Assembly (NCBI GenBank): GCA_947069175.1
Contig: CAMTDV010000019.1
Span: forward strand, 76,507,358-76,571,357
DNA: 64,000 nt
Reading direction: 5' to 3'
Source: Scalesia atractyloides
Taxonomy: Eukaryota > Streptophyta > Magnoliopsida > Asterales > Asteraceae
The position numbers and the translations under genes are program-made. A model generated the notes under the pieces. That model ran no database searches. It had not been told where the DNA came from and was given only the letters and a program-made list of their open reading frames with translations. This document shows, one piece after another, positions 45,965-56,374 of the stretch; positions within the stretch are counted from its first letter, which is position 1; each line of letters starts with the position of its first letter.

Positions 45965-46136
45965 ACCATGGCGACCCATTGAGACAACACCAAATGCAGC
46001 CGGAAGAATCGAACCGTGGACCTTCATTAAAAATGCTCTGAATGCCGCAGGAAGAACTGAATGGCGGGTACCGTGGTGCACCGCTAATGATCTGACTTCA
46101 TCCTTGTGGACAAGGATTATTTTGAGTAGGAGGGAA

Positions 46137-46540
46137 TGTTACATGCCACTTTCTTTGTTTCCACATTATTTGCATGATTTCCTTTTTTATCTCCATAGTT
46201 ATTAGTTAGTGGAGTAGTGGATTAGACGGTTAACTTTGTGATTTCTATTTAAACGAGTCTATGTATGTCCATTTCTTTTTATGAATTAGTCATTTCCAAA
46301 AATATCTAAATTCTCTCAAGTTCTTATCTATTTTCTTTTGAGTTTAATCCACTCAACGGATTATTTATCACAATATCCGATTGGTACTTATTGTTATGGA
46401 CTAATACCATTGCAAGGTATGGGACTTGTCCCACATCGGTTGTATGGGCAACCAATGTGGGGTTGGTTTATATACCAAATGAGTTTCCTCACCCACCAGA
46501 CTAGTCTTTTGGGTTGTGTTCTCATGTTTGGTACGTAACA
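46137..46540 (+). repeat. Element D 3' LTR with a 150-bp terminal segment absent from the 5' LTR
   Basis: 46137-46390 matches the 5' LTR. 46391-46540 does not: it begins TGTTATGGAC, ends TTGGTACGTAACA, and contains CTTGTCCCACATCGGTTG and an opposing CAACCAATGTGGG, a hairpin typical of small TRIM-like LTRs. The target copy TTACA follows it directly, so it is either the true LTR end (deleted on the left) or a small insertion that replaced the end. Confidence 0.7.
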
Positions 46541-46545
46541 TTACA

Positions 46546-47515
46546 CCTATTAGGGACGCGAACATTGCACTCCTTACGAAGTGGGGTGACGCTTTAAGAA
46601 TGAAACAAACGAGCTTTAGAGAAAGGTGATTATAGCATTGCATCATTCCACTAGGTCTTGGCCTATTCTTCCACACACACAAAAAAATAGTATTTGTGTA
46701 TGGACGTCCATTGCGAAGGTAGAAAATCATTTGGCCTGCCTATATGTTTCATTCTCTAGCCTGGTAAAAGGGGTAGTTGGGCGTAGGGATAAGATTCATT
46801 TCTGGATTGACCCGTGGGTCGCCCAAGAACCGCTTAAATCTTTGTTCTCGAACATCTTTAAATAGGAAAAAAAAACAAAGGTTTCTTGATTAAATTCTGT
46901 GTTTCTAGAGATGAGCATATAATAATTTAATTTGGAAATGGAGGTGGAAAAAATCAAATTTATCTACTAAGGAAAGCAAAGGAAAGCAGAGATCTTGATG
47001 GGTGTCAAACCTGCTTTGTCAAGTGGGAATCTCAAATGCGCAGGACCGATGGATGTGGGTTAATAATAGCAAGGAGGAGCAGTATTCAGTCGCAACCATG
47101 AAAAAGATTTTGCTCGAAACTAATCCGGTTAATCCTCATTTTATCATGGAGTGGAATAACCGGATTCCAAAGAAAGTGAATATGTTGCTTTGGAAGGCGG
47201 AGATGAACCGGTTGCCAACACGGACGGTGCTGGCTGCAAGAAATCTCATAACGGAGTCGGCCTATGCAAATGGTGCAACGAATACAACAAAACCAGCGAC
47301 CACCTCTTTTCATCTTGTTATATATCATATCGTAGGCTATAAGCAATTGGTATGATGTCCCCCTATATTCGTGTTCTCCATTCAGGAATTATTATGTTAT
47401 ATCATAAGAGTTTGAAGGTGAATCGCATCAAAGGAATCATAATGACGGCTTATTGGTGCTTGTGACAAGCAAGGAACTAACTAACTTTTTCAAACAAGGA
47501 AACAAACATCACAAA
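46546..47515 (+). pseudogene. LINE ORF2, right part with reverse-transcriptase zinc-binding domain
   Basis: It continues the LINE after element D: PIRDANIALLTKWG, then RDKIHFWIDPWVAQEPLKSLF and VGISNAQDRWMWVNNSKEEQYSVATMKKILLE, then FIMEWNNRIPKKVNMLLWKAEMNRLPTRTVLAARN. In a shifted frame CKWCNEYNKTSDHLFSSC is the zf-RVT cysteine/histidine cluster (about 47267-47320), and LKVNRIKGIIMTAYWCLW lies near the C-terminus. Frameshifts and stops are present, and no poly-A tail or target duplication was found. Confidence 0.85.
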
Positions 47516-48093
47516 TATTGTTGAAGATACAAAGTCGCGAATATTACTGATGTTTAGTACGACAGGTCGATGAGGAGAGATAGATGGGGTGGTTGTGACG
47601 GCGGCAGTGGTGGTGGTGGTGATAGAATTGGAGAAGAGCAAATGATAGAAGAGAAAGAGTGTGTATGGTGTGTGTACAACGGAGCTTGAGCGAAAACTCA
47701 AAGGGGGCAGGATTCTCAAAATTCAAATTGTAGAGGTCGGACTCTTAAAAAATCCAATATTTTACACTACAAAAAAATATTCAGAGATTTTCGGCAAAAA
47801 TATCACCATGAGTGAAAGTCGGCGGGGGTCGGGCTACCCGCTGGCACCAATAAAGCTTCGCCAATGTGTTTATTTATAAAAAAATATAAATGTGTGTATA
47901 TGTATATATAATATGCTTAATTTATTATTTTTTTATTTTAAAAGTAAAAAAGAAAATTTTTAAAAATAAGTATGTATATATAATTTTAAAAATAAGTATG
48001 TATATACAAATTTGTGTGTGTATGTATATATATTATATTTATAATTTTTTTGTTTTTTAAAGATAAAAAAAATAAAAAAATAATGGAATAAGT
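47516..48093. other. Unassigned DNA; possible CACTA terminus
   Basis: No gene is recognised. CACTACAAAAAAA at 47765 resembles a CACTA transposon end, but no partner end was found. 47880-48090 is very AT-rich, with two copies of AAAAATAAGTATGTATATA. Confidence 0.35.
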
Positions 48094-48295
48094 GGGTAAA
48101 TTGCCAAAATCGTCCATACGGTTTGGGAATTGCCAAGTCGTTCATGACTTAATAATACATTTTAACTGAGTTAGCATTTTGAATGGAAATGATAATAAAA
48201 ATGAAACATCGGAGACCTAAATATAAAAAAGTTTCATTTTTAGACTAAAGTAACAAAAGTAACGTAAACTTTGGAACTAATTTGACATTTTACTC
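48094..48295. mobile_element. Degenerate MITE (about 200 bp)
   Basis: The left end GGGTAAATTGCCAAAATCGTCC and the right end, whose reverse complement begins GAGTAAAATGTCAAATTAGT, are imperfect inverted repeats. The body is the typical style of short non-coding MITEs. Confidence 0.5.
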
Positions 48296-48364
48296 TTTAA
48301 AATTAAAAAAATTAAACTAATTTGACATTTTAGAATAGATAATTCCATATAAAAATTAAAATTA

Positions 48365-48556
48365 GAGTAAATTGCACAAAACGTCCTTTAAGTTTCACCA
48401 ATCGTGCAGGTTTCAGCCTTAAACTTCAAAAGTTGCCAAAACCAGTCTTTAAGATTAAATTAGTTACGGATTTCATCCTTTATCACTAACCCCGTTATTA
48501 AATCATGTTAAATGGCCTCACATGCAAGGCATGTGAGGGTGAAACCGTCTTTTTCA
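48365..48556 (-). mobile_element. Truncated MITE of the GAGTAAATTGCAC family
   Basis: Starts GAGTAAATTGCACAAAACG and matches the reverse complement of the complete copy at 51879-52100. The far terminal repeat is missing: similarity stops after GTGAAACCGTCTTTTTCAT. Confidence 0.8.
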
Positions 48557-48901
48557 TGTTAGATTCATGTCCATAACCGAAAAAACCTTTGTTCATCTTC
48601 AAACATCAACCAAAACATTCACGAAAAATCTCTCTTATCACACACTCATTACCTTTTCAAATTTAACCCAAAATTCGCATCATTGTTTCCCCATTTTTCT
48701 TCACACTTGCCGGTATTTCACTTGCATGTTTTGCTTTTTGATTATGTTAACTTGATTGTTTAATGTTTGAAAATGATTTGATCAACGAAAGAAAAGGTTT
48801 CTACTTGTTTCATCTTTTTGAAATTATTTTCTTTGCACACAAGTTGTTTGATGAAATGCCAATGTGGGTTTTAACTTTTAATTAATGTTTTTATAAAACA
48901 G
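48557..48901 (+). other. Probable intron or 5' flank of the IQD pseudogene
   Basis: Non-coding. 48560-48720 is C/T- and A-rich like a plant 5' UTR, and the rest is T-rich and intron-like, ending at the ACAG acceptor. The short first IQD exon (usually MGKK...) was not recognised. Confidence 0.35.
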
Positions 48902-49385
48902 AAATCTTGTAAAAAGAGTTCAAAGAAATATTGGTTTGGAAACAGAAAGAGTAATAGGAGTGTGGATAAAGATTTGTCACAAACAAAAACAGTAGGAATT
49001 TTGTTAATCTAATGAAGCCGAGAATGAGCATAGTAAACACGCGTATTCGGTCGCGTATGCGACCCAGTGGCAACAGAAGCGGCGGTGGCAGTCGCCCATA
49101 CTGCTGCCAAAGTTGTCCTCTTGACGTCCAACGCCCATTTCCTGAATAAATCTGCAGTAGAAATGGCTGCTATCAGGATTCAAACAGCTTATCGCTGTAA
49201 CATTCGTCGAAAAACGGGTTCCAAAACCCGCTCCGTTTATTAAATGTTACGTTATGTATTTACTTATTTTGTAAACTTGGTTAGTTAATTTTTTTTTGGT
49301 TAATAAATAAAATCTAATTATATTAAATAAATAAAGGAATAAAGGAAATTCTAATAAAATAAAAAGGTTAAAAGAAAAATAATAA

Positions 49386-49458
49386 TAATAGAGGGGTAGC
49401 CGGGTTTCGAACCCGGGTCCCCAATGGATCAACACACACTTCACACCACTCCGCCACA
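49386..49458 (-). repeat. Antisense tRNA-like module in LTR G
   Basis: On the minus strand, TGTGGCGGAGTGG is A-box-like and GGGTTCGAAACCC a perfect B-box region in a strong T-stem. It occupies the same U3 position and orientation as in F. Confidence 0.68.
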
Positions 49459-50074
49459 CACATTTATCTGTTAAAGTTCTAAACTAAACAATATTAATAC
49501 AAGGTCTCGAAATCGAACTTTTGAACAAACCGCCTTGTAACAGTCGAGCTTGCAATCCGGAAATAATCAAGCATTCGTTTCTTTTCTTTGCGATCAAAAG
49601 GCTAAAACCGTTTTTCAATCAAGTAATCAGACTCAATCATGGAGTCCATAACGATCGATCAGTTATAAAAAAATCAATTTCCGGAAATCAAGTTCGGCCG
49701 AAACTTTTGAAACCGATATCTGTGTTGGCTGTTTACTCTATAAATACCAATCATTTCACCACAAATAAATTCGCTCATTCTCTCAAACTCTCTCTCAATC
49801 ATCACTCAAACTCGCTGAAAGAGACTCTGCTTAAATAAACATCGCCGGAAAACTGTGCAACGCCGGAATTTCAACCAGAAAACCGTAACTGTTCTCCAAA
49901 CTGGTATAATTATCTAAACCTCCTTGCCATCTCTTGTTTAGTAATTTATTAGCTCAAAACAGTAATCAAAACTGTTTAATCAGTTTATTCAGTCGGGATC
50001 ATTGTCTGGGTTTTAAATGGTGAAAAAGATGAAGTCGAGATAGTGTTTAAATATAAATAAAAACGGGTATTTAA

Positions 50075-50378
50075 CCGGGTTAGACACACAGTCCAGTGGT
50101 GGACTGTGTGCAATTACAAAGCACACGTCCCGGGTTCGAGTCGCACATGTTTCCGATTTTCTGAAATAAAACCAACACTATTTAAACTTATTCAGATCAA
50201 CTCATAACATGTATATAAAATTAATATAATTCAGTGTTTATGCGGGTTAGACACACAGCCCAACTGGTCGGGCTGTGTGCACACGAACCGTAGGTCCCGA
50301 GTTCGATTCCGGTTTCTGTAACCAGTTTCTGCCATATTAAATTCTTTTTAATAAAAAAAATAAAGATAAAGCTAGTTA

Positions 50379-50440
<62 letters not shown>

Positions 50441-50531
50441 TAGAGTTTATTTCGGGTTAGACACGTAGCTCAGTTGGTAGAGCTGCGTGCACGCATACGG
50501 GAGGTCACGAGTTCGAACCTCACACGCTGCC
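50075..50531 (+). repeat. Three sense tRNA-like modules in LTR G
   Basis: Modules lie at about 50075-50150 (CACACAGTCC...GGACTGTGTG, GGGTTCGAGTC), 50244-50316 (CACACAGCCC...GGGCTGTGTG, GAGTTCGATTCC) and 50454-50531 (CACGTAGCTC...GAGCTGCGTG with A box TAGCTCAGTTGG, GAGTTCGAACC). The stem differs between modules at paired positions (T-A to C-G, A-T to G-C), keeping the pairing. They lie about 340-790 bp downstream of the TATA box. Confidence 0.75.
50381..50433. repeat. (AT)n microsatellite
   Basis: About 26 AT units inside solo LTR G, between the second and third tRNA-like modules. Confidence 0.97.
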
Positions 50532-51878
50532 TACAATTAAACCGGTTGAACCGGCCGTTGACCAGTCAATCCTAGCAAAAAGGGTAATTTTTTTAATTAA
50601 AAATCCTTTTTATTTTCTTTGAAAACTAGTTAAAAATACCCCAAAATTAAGGTTTTAAGGCCTAAAAATTTGCATTAAATTCACAAAAATAAATCTAAAA
50701 ATCTCATTAAGAGCACTAATTAAAAATATTAATTTCAAATGAAATTTATTTATTTATCGAATTATTACGTTATTATTTAGGTTAGTTTCCCCTCGTCGGT
50801 TGAATCATAAATTCGTGCGCATTCATCATTATCAAGGAACGCACCCACTGTGAGTGAATTCTTACAAATTCCCCTTTTTATTCATGTTTTGGGGTGTATC
50901 GTGTGTCGCTTTAATTATTTCGTTTATTCAAACTTGTGCTATTACCATTGTATGATCTAAACTTGTGATGTAAATATTGTTTGTTGTGATGTGTGTTTAC
51001 ATTTTGTCAAGTTGCGTGCAAATCATTCATTAGGCCCATCAGTTCCTCGTTGGAGACGAGTTGAACATCGCGTGCCTCATTATATCGGCTCCGTTTGATT
51101 GAGCCTTGATCTCATTGTTCATCATTTGGTGTGTGCGTGTGCATTAATTGATATTATGTGTTTTGTGATTAAATTTACATTTACGTTTACTCATATGTGG
51201 TTATGCACCTTTTTATATAATAAATTCATACAAATGTTTTCATAAGATTCACTCGCCAACTTTTGTTGACCCAAAACCCTATTTTTACACATGATACAGG
51301 TGGACATGTTGAAGCAAGGAACACATAGGAAATTGCCTTAGAAGAAAAATAAAGAAGTCATGAAAAATGGATTTGAACATGTTATGCTTGTATGTTTATT
51401 GTAACTTCTTCTTTAAAAAGAAATAATAAATATGAAACTTTATAGTAAATGTCATGAGCTTTGATGAAAACCCAATCATGCCCCGACTACCATTTCCGTT
51501 GCGGGTCAGGGTGTGACAATCGCGGGCACTTGGTAAATTATATTAGCATAATAAAAATTTGTAAAACTGTTTTTTGATCTGTGGGGTTATATGGTTATAT
51601 TGTTTTCAGGCGAGGATGGCATTGCGTGCTCTTAGAGGGCTTGGGCGGTTGAGATCGGTGGTTCAAGGTAAATCAGTCAAACGACAAGCAAACGTTGGCG
51701 GTTGAGATCGGTGGTTCAAGGTCAATTAGTTAAATGTATGCAAACGTTAGCTCGTGTACAGTCTCAGATTCGGTCAAGGCGTGTGCGTATGACTGAAGAG
51801 AACAAAGTTGTCCAGCAACTTCTTTTGAAGCGTGAGAAATAACTCAACAATATTAGATCTTCTGTAAGTAATAAATAT

Positions 51879-52100
51879 GAGTAAATTGCACAAAACGTCC
51901 TTTAAGTATGAAATAGACGGTTTTACCCTCACATGGCTTGCATGTGATGCCATTTAACATGATTTAATAACTGGGTTAGTGATAAAGGATGAAACCCGTA
52001 ACTAATTTAATCTTAAAGGCTGGTTTTGGCAACTTTTAAAGTTTAAGGCTGAAACCTGCAAGATTGGTGAAACTTAAAGGACGTTTTGTGCAATTTACTC
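51879..52100. mobile_element. MITE, 222 bp, perfect 29-bp terminal inverted repeats
   Basis: Ends 51879-51907 and 52072-52100 are exact reverse complements (GAGTAAATTGCAC...). No target duplication is certain. It lies 15 bases after the IQD exon 2 donor site, thus in the former intron. A truncated relative lies at 48365-48556 on the other side of the same pseudogene. Confidence 0.9.
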
Positions 52101-53172
52101 TTAAAATTATGAGGATAGATTGGCTTTAAGCAGAGAAACCGAATAATCTATAAAGATGGTGACTCACCCTCTTCTCTAAAAAGACTGATTTGACATCTTT
52201 GTTTTTTATACCTTTGTTTAACAGGTTGATCTAAACGCACCCCTTTCTTACCAATTGTATCCACAAGTCTCACGTAAACCACACTTATAAGTATGTGAAA
52301 GGAGAAAGTGTGTTTAGTAACACCTTATCTAACTAATTAAGTATATTTTAGAGAAGAATTGAAAATTTAAATTAGTTTCTAATAATTAATTAGATATAAA
52401 TTTGGATAAAATGAATACCAAAATTCGTTCCGGTCTTTTTATACTCACGACCTAAACGTGTATGTTATATATTTAGTTTTAGGGAAAATAGCCAAAATGG
52501 CCATGACTCGGTCAACATTTCGAAAATAGCCAAAGCTGGCGTCTCGTGGAGACTCTACCTCAGGCCGGAAACGTCTTACGTCTGTCCATTTACCTGCTGA
52601 CACGTGTCCGGCACGGACTGAAACGTCTCAGGCGTCTTAGCCGAGACGCCAACCCCAGCTTGAGACGCTTCACTTATGGCTTGAGACGTTTCCTTATGGC
52701 TTTCACCTTAGCCATTTCAACTTCCTTAGCCGGCTTACACGGCTCAAGCCTCTTAAAAATGTTAAGATGTGTCCGTACACGATAAGACGTTTCCCATGTA
52801 TTTTCGTACAAATCTAAGAGGTTTGCTTGCCAATCTAAGACCTCTTCTCTACTTGTTGAAGACGTTTCCATTACAAATTAACCAAACTAGAAAATCCCAA
52901 CTTTTACATTATTTACCCAAGAAGCTTACGGATGAACACTACAACCAAAGAACAAATATTTACCCTTATATTTAAATTACGGAAATTGGCAAGAAAATGT
53001 CTTTAAAACATCTTCGAAGTTTGAGAAACGTCTGAGTTTCAGAGCAAGCCTCTCGAATTTCAACTAAGCATCTTAAACAAGAGAGAAAACGTCTCAAGAT
53101 TTGACCCAAACGTCTTAGATGTCAAATGTAACGTCTCGAGATTTGTAGCCGTAGCTAACGTCTCAAGCCATA
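52101..53172. repeat. Unclassified region dense in ACGTCT/AGACGT words
   Basis: No gene is recognised, and no third IQD exon. From about 52535 to 53165 more than ten copies of ACGTCTC/ACGTCTT or their complements (GAGACGTTTCC, AACGTCTCAAG) occur in both orientations. The stretch starting AGGGAAAATAGCCAAAATGGCC (52480) could be a transposon edge. The density resembles subterminal repeat arrays of DNA transposons, but ends were not defined. Confidence 0.45.
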
Positions 53173-56100
53173 TGTAAGGCCCTTACTTTATTTATTAACT
53201 TCTATATAAGTTTTGGCGTATAAATGCGTTTATAGGATTACACGTACTTTTGAAAATACGGTTTTCTTAAAACATTTTAAGAAATAAAACATTACAACAT
53301 ATTATAAATACGTTCATCTTTTAAAACATGACGACGAAACATAAAGCTTAAATCTTTGATCGTGTTTGGTTCTTCATCGACCTTGATCTTCACCCGTAAC
53401 ATCATAGCAATCACCTAAATATCCAATATCATCTCATACATTAGTCATATAATGCATAAAATGTAATTAAATAACCTTCACACAAGTTTGGAGTTGAAAA
53501 ATGTGAAAGAAGGAAAGAACCAATTATTGGCGCAAGATGAAACCAATCTGGCGCAACCTTGTGTCAATTCTGACGCAATACAGATAACATCAGTCAGGGG
53601 CGCAACCTTGTGCCTCGGGGGGCGCAACCTTGCGCCTGACATCAGATCTACAGGAGAAAATTTGCGTAACTTCTCCGTCACATATCCGTTTCGCTTGAAA
53701 CTTGTTTCTAAATGTTCGTAAAACATTTTCCTACATTATTGACTCAAATCCTTAACCCGGATTCATGATTTTTATAAATTATACAACCATTACTTGGTTT
53801 ATGCATATTTTTATTTTGACCCGTTATGGAATTAAGCACTTAAGCTCAATTTATCCACATCCCTTCATATCTCTTATTGCCACTTTATGGTCCTTAATTT
53901 ATATATCATCACAACTTCAATTGTGATGGATTATGATAAGAAAATCACTATATACCCAATTTAACCTCGAGTTTGACACTTTTACGAAAATGACCTATTA
54001 TATGGCATTAAGCCAAAATGGTTTAAACCTTCCACTTTATACTACCGCAAGGATTGTTCAAATTATTAAAACTCATATTTAAACTACCCTTAAGGGTTCG
54101 TTTGCCCGTTTTATCATCCGAGGGCGTTTTAGTCAACTTTAGTTCTTTTTCCGTAAAGGACTTTTAAAAGTGTAATTTGACCAAATGGGCACTTTTAAAC
54201 CATGTTCTATTTAAAACTATTGTGTTCCTAAGAACTTTATATCCCCCATTCGTATTATTAGTTATACCTCACTTAGGTAATCTAATGTCCACCCATGATT
54301 CGTTTACTCTAGCTAGACTCTAAGTCCTCATTCAGAGTTTGACCCATTACACATACCTGGCTCGGGTCATAGCACTGACCCGTTTTAATACATTGCATTA
54401 TTAGTTGCTAATTAAAAGCAATGCAAGCCGTACGATATCCTTCATGTGAGAACAAGACTCGACAAGCGATCATTAGTCATCATTGTCAAATGGTAATAAC
54501 ATCACCATTTGACCCGTTTGGTCTAAATGACCATTTATCATTATGAGATGGTACTTAGTTGCCATCTCACCCTCTTAACCCATTTCGGTTTACACCGTGC
54601 GATCATATTACCTAAAAGTCTTTTCTTAATTCGTTTGACCCATTATAACTTACGCCATAAGGTGTCTTTTTTTAATCTCTTTATTTATCCATCAACTCAT
54701 GTCAGGATTACCATTTTACCCCTTTTTACCCTTTATGGTTTACACCATAACGTAATGCTTCAAACTTTCTTATTTGTTCGTCATCACATGACCAATTTAC
54801 CGTTTTACCCTTTTTACCATAAATTATGGTTTCTTACTATTTTCACTAGTTCCGACCCGTATCGATTCGCGTCAGAACATCGTATTTAATAATATCGTTT
54901 CAAAACCAAATCGCTTATTTTTAGTCAAATACATAAATAGATGCACTATTTTAAAGATGTAAGCTTCACTTACCTTGAAATCCGATTACGTTTTCCACGC
55001 GTATGAGATCCGTTTGACCCGCTTCTTCCCAAGCTTCCACCTAGCTTGTCAAGCGTGAAACTACCATTTATCATTCGCAAGATGGTTAGATTAATCATTA
55101 TTTATTAAGACTATCCCACCTTACGGACTTTACATCAAAATTACCATTTGATCCTATTACAGGTCAGTTTGACTTTTAAAAGTCAACTGCCTATTAACAT
55201 ATGCAAATGCACAATTAAGTTCAACAACTCATTTAAGCAATTCGTTAAATGCTCGGTAGTCATTATTCTTAGGCTACGGTGTTAACTATTTTTCCAAACC
55301 AAATTCATGAAAACGTAAATCATTAAATTAACATAGTCTCAATGATCGTATGCTAATCTATCGATATTATACAAGATCTTTGGATTGTTTCATCACTATA
55401 AAACAACCCATTGCACCATATATGTGGAATTTATCCGATCATCGAACTTAGCCAAATATTTTAAACACTCATAAACATATAATGATTTCAAACATCATCA
55501 TGAATATATCATTATTTTCATCATATCATAAAAAAACCATCAATGGTAATATGAACATATACCCGAATTCATAGATTATTCAAACACTTTCTTATTACCA
55601 TCATGCATGATGATTCTAATCATGTTTATATCATCAATTTCATCATAATATTAAATCCCACTTATCTAAGTGTGGTAAATCATCTAAACATCCAATTCAT
55701 AGCAATCTATGTAGAATTTTCACTTAGGGTTTTGTTCCTAAGCAAGTATACATCACTGATTTGGCCATAGCCTCTACGATTCATACATAAATCACATCTT
55801 GTGATGTTCATCGAATTTTGCAACTTCATCAATAGCAAAAGTTCGACATACCTTATGATCCCCTAACTTGGGTGATCGTTAATTCACGTTCATTCATGAA
55901 TTTGAGCTCCAATTAGCCCTTCAATTTGATGAATTTGGGTGATTTAGGGTTTTGGCTCCTTGGAGCTCTTCCTGGTCGATTCTAGAACACACACTTTTGT
56001 GTGTATTTTGTTTTGATTTTCTTTTAAATATTAAACTTCCAATTTATCCCACTTTGATCCCTCATGTTTGGTTAGTTATTAAGTAGGCCACAACCTACTT

Positions 56101-56374
56101 AGTCCCAACAATATTTCCTCTTATTAACTAGGTTAAACATTCCTAGTTAACGAAATGGGTTCGGAGAGGTTATAACCCTTTTTATTAAGTCCCTTAACTC
56201 GGGCCTCTTGTAAACTTTCTTTTCGCGAAAGCATTCGTTTACCTTTTATTTAACATTAGGTTTATTTATTTAAATCCTAATGTTTATCAGGTTAACTTTC
56301 AGTACTATCGGTATTTTACCCGCTCGTTCTCGGTTAATTTGGTTTAATTAACCGACCGGTTTTTGGGGTGTTAC
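53173..56374. mobile_element. LTR (probably solo) related to 18332-21216 and 29253-31444
   Basis: Starts TGTAAGGCCC and runs to GGGGTGTTAC, where element H abuts. No coding domain or primer site is seen. It shares with the other two LTRs the downstream block around CCGTTT..CTTGAAACTTGTTTC and the GATCCCC..GGTGATCGTTAATTCACGTTCAT region near its right side. A GC-rich island at 53515-53642 has GGCGCAACCTTG three times. The left flank is CCATA; a right target copy is not available because of the H insertion. Confidence 0.68.

Larger units (their letters stand above)
32474..46540 (+). mobile_element. Element D: non-autonomous LTR element inserted in the LINE
   Basis: The ends are TGTTACGT and ACGTAACA, perfect inverted repeats. 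Target copies are TTACG (32469-32473) and TTACA (46541-46545), and removing the element restores LINE frame GLGLT-PIRDANIALLTK. LTRs are 32474-32741 and 46137-46540. Between them, apart from nested insertions, only a gag-like head (32773-33089, MDAHEWKASMDRIKSTFL...) and a pol-tail-like end (45970-46130) remain, so most of gag-pol was deleted before the nested insertions. A tRNA-Met-like primer site (TTGGTACTAGAGCAG, 32743-32757) and a purine tract (GAGTAGGAGGGAA, 46124-46136) are in place. Ty3/gypsy is likely from the tail, but the class is uncertain. Confidence 0.8.
49196..51518 (+). mobile_element. Solo LTR G of the F/H family inside the IQD pseudogene
   Basis: Ends TGTAACATTCGTCG and GTCAGGGTGTGACA. 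Identical target copies ATCGC lie at 49191-49195 and 51519-51523, and removing one copy with the LTR restores IQTAYRGHL. The orientation is opposite to F and H. TATAAATA is at 49739-49746. It holds an (AT)26 microsatellite (50381-50433) and one copy each of the two short hairpin words found separately in F and H (51030-51060, 51086-51110). Confidence 0.93.
48902..51863 (+). pseudogene. IQD family (IQ67-domain, calmodulin-binding) pseudogene
   Basis: Plant IQD proteins bind calmodulin through IQ motifs and associate with microtubules. The left exon begins after an acceptor-like ACAG (48898-48901) with KKSSKKYWFGNRK, the conserved basic KKWFGKQK-type motif. Then come EAENEHSKHAYSVA (about 49012-49055), AAVAVAHTAAKVVLLTS, and an IQ motif start VEMAAIRIQTAYRG. 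The exon ends at 51532 (GGGCACTTG|gtaaat). A 77-bp intron (51533-51609, gt...ag) sits at the conserved IQD position. Exon 2 (51610-51863) reads ARMALRALRGLGRLRSVVQG, then CMQTLARVQSQIRSRRVRMT, EENKVVQQLLLKREK, and ends at a GTAAGT donor (51864). Defects: solo LTR G between TCGC and GGGCAC, two frame breaks in exon 1, a 53-bp tandem duplication (about 51644-51749), and a stop for Glu after KREK. No downstream exon was found. Confidence 0.88.

Noticed and set aside
46401..46730. A 109-codon minus-strand frame
   Set aside because: It spans the TRIM-like segment and antisense LINE sequence, with no domain.
47765..47777. A complete CACTA transposon starting at CACTACAAAAAAA
   Set aside because: No matching opposite end or transposase was found; 13 bases alone are weak evidence.
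54527..54889. A 120-codon plus-strand frame in the 53173 LTR
   Set aside because: It is built from repeated TTTACC/CATTT motifs in AT-rich LTR DNA, with no recognisable domain or conserved relative in the sibling LTRs.
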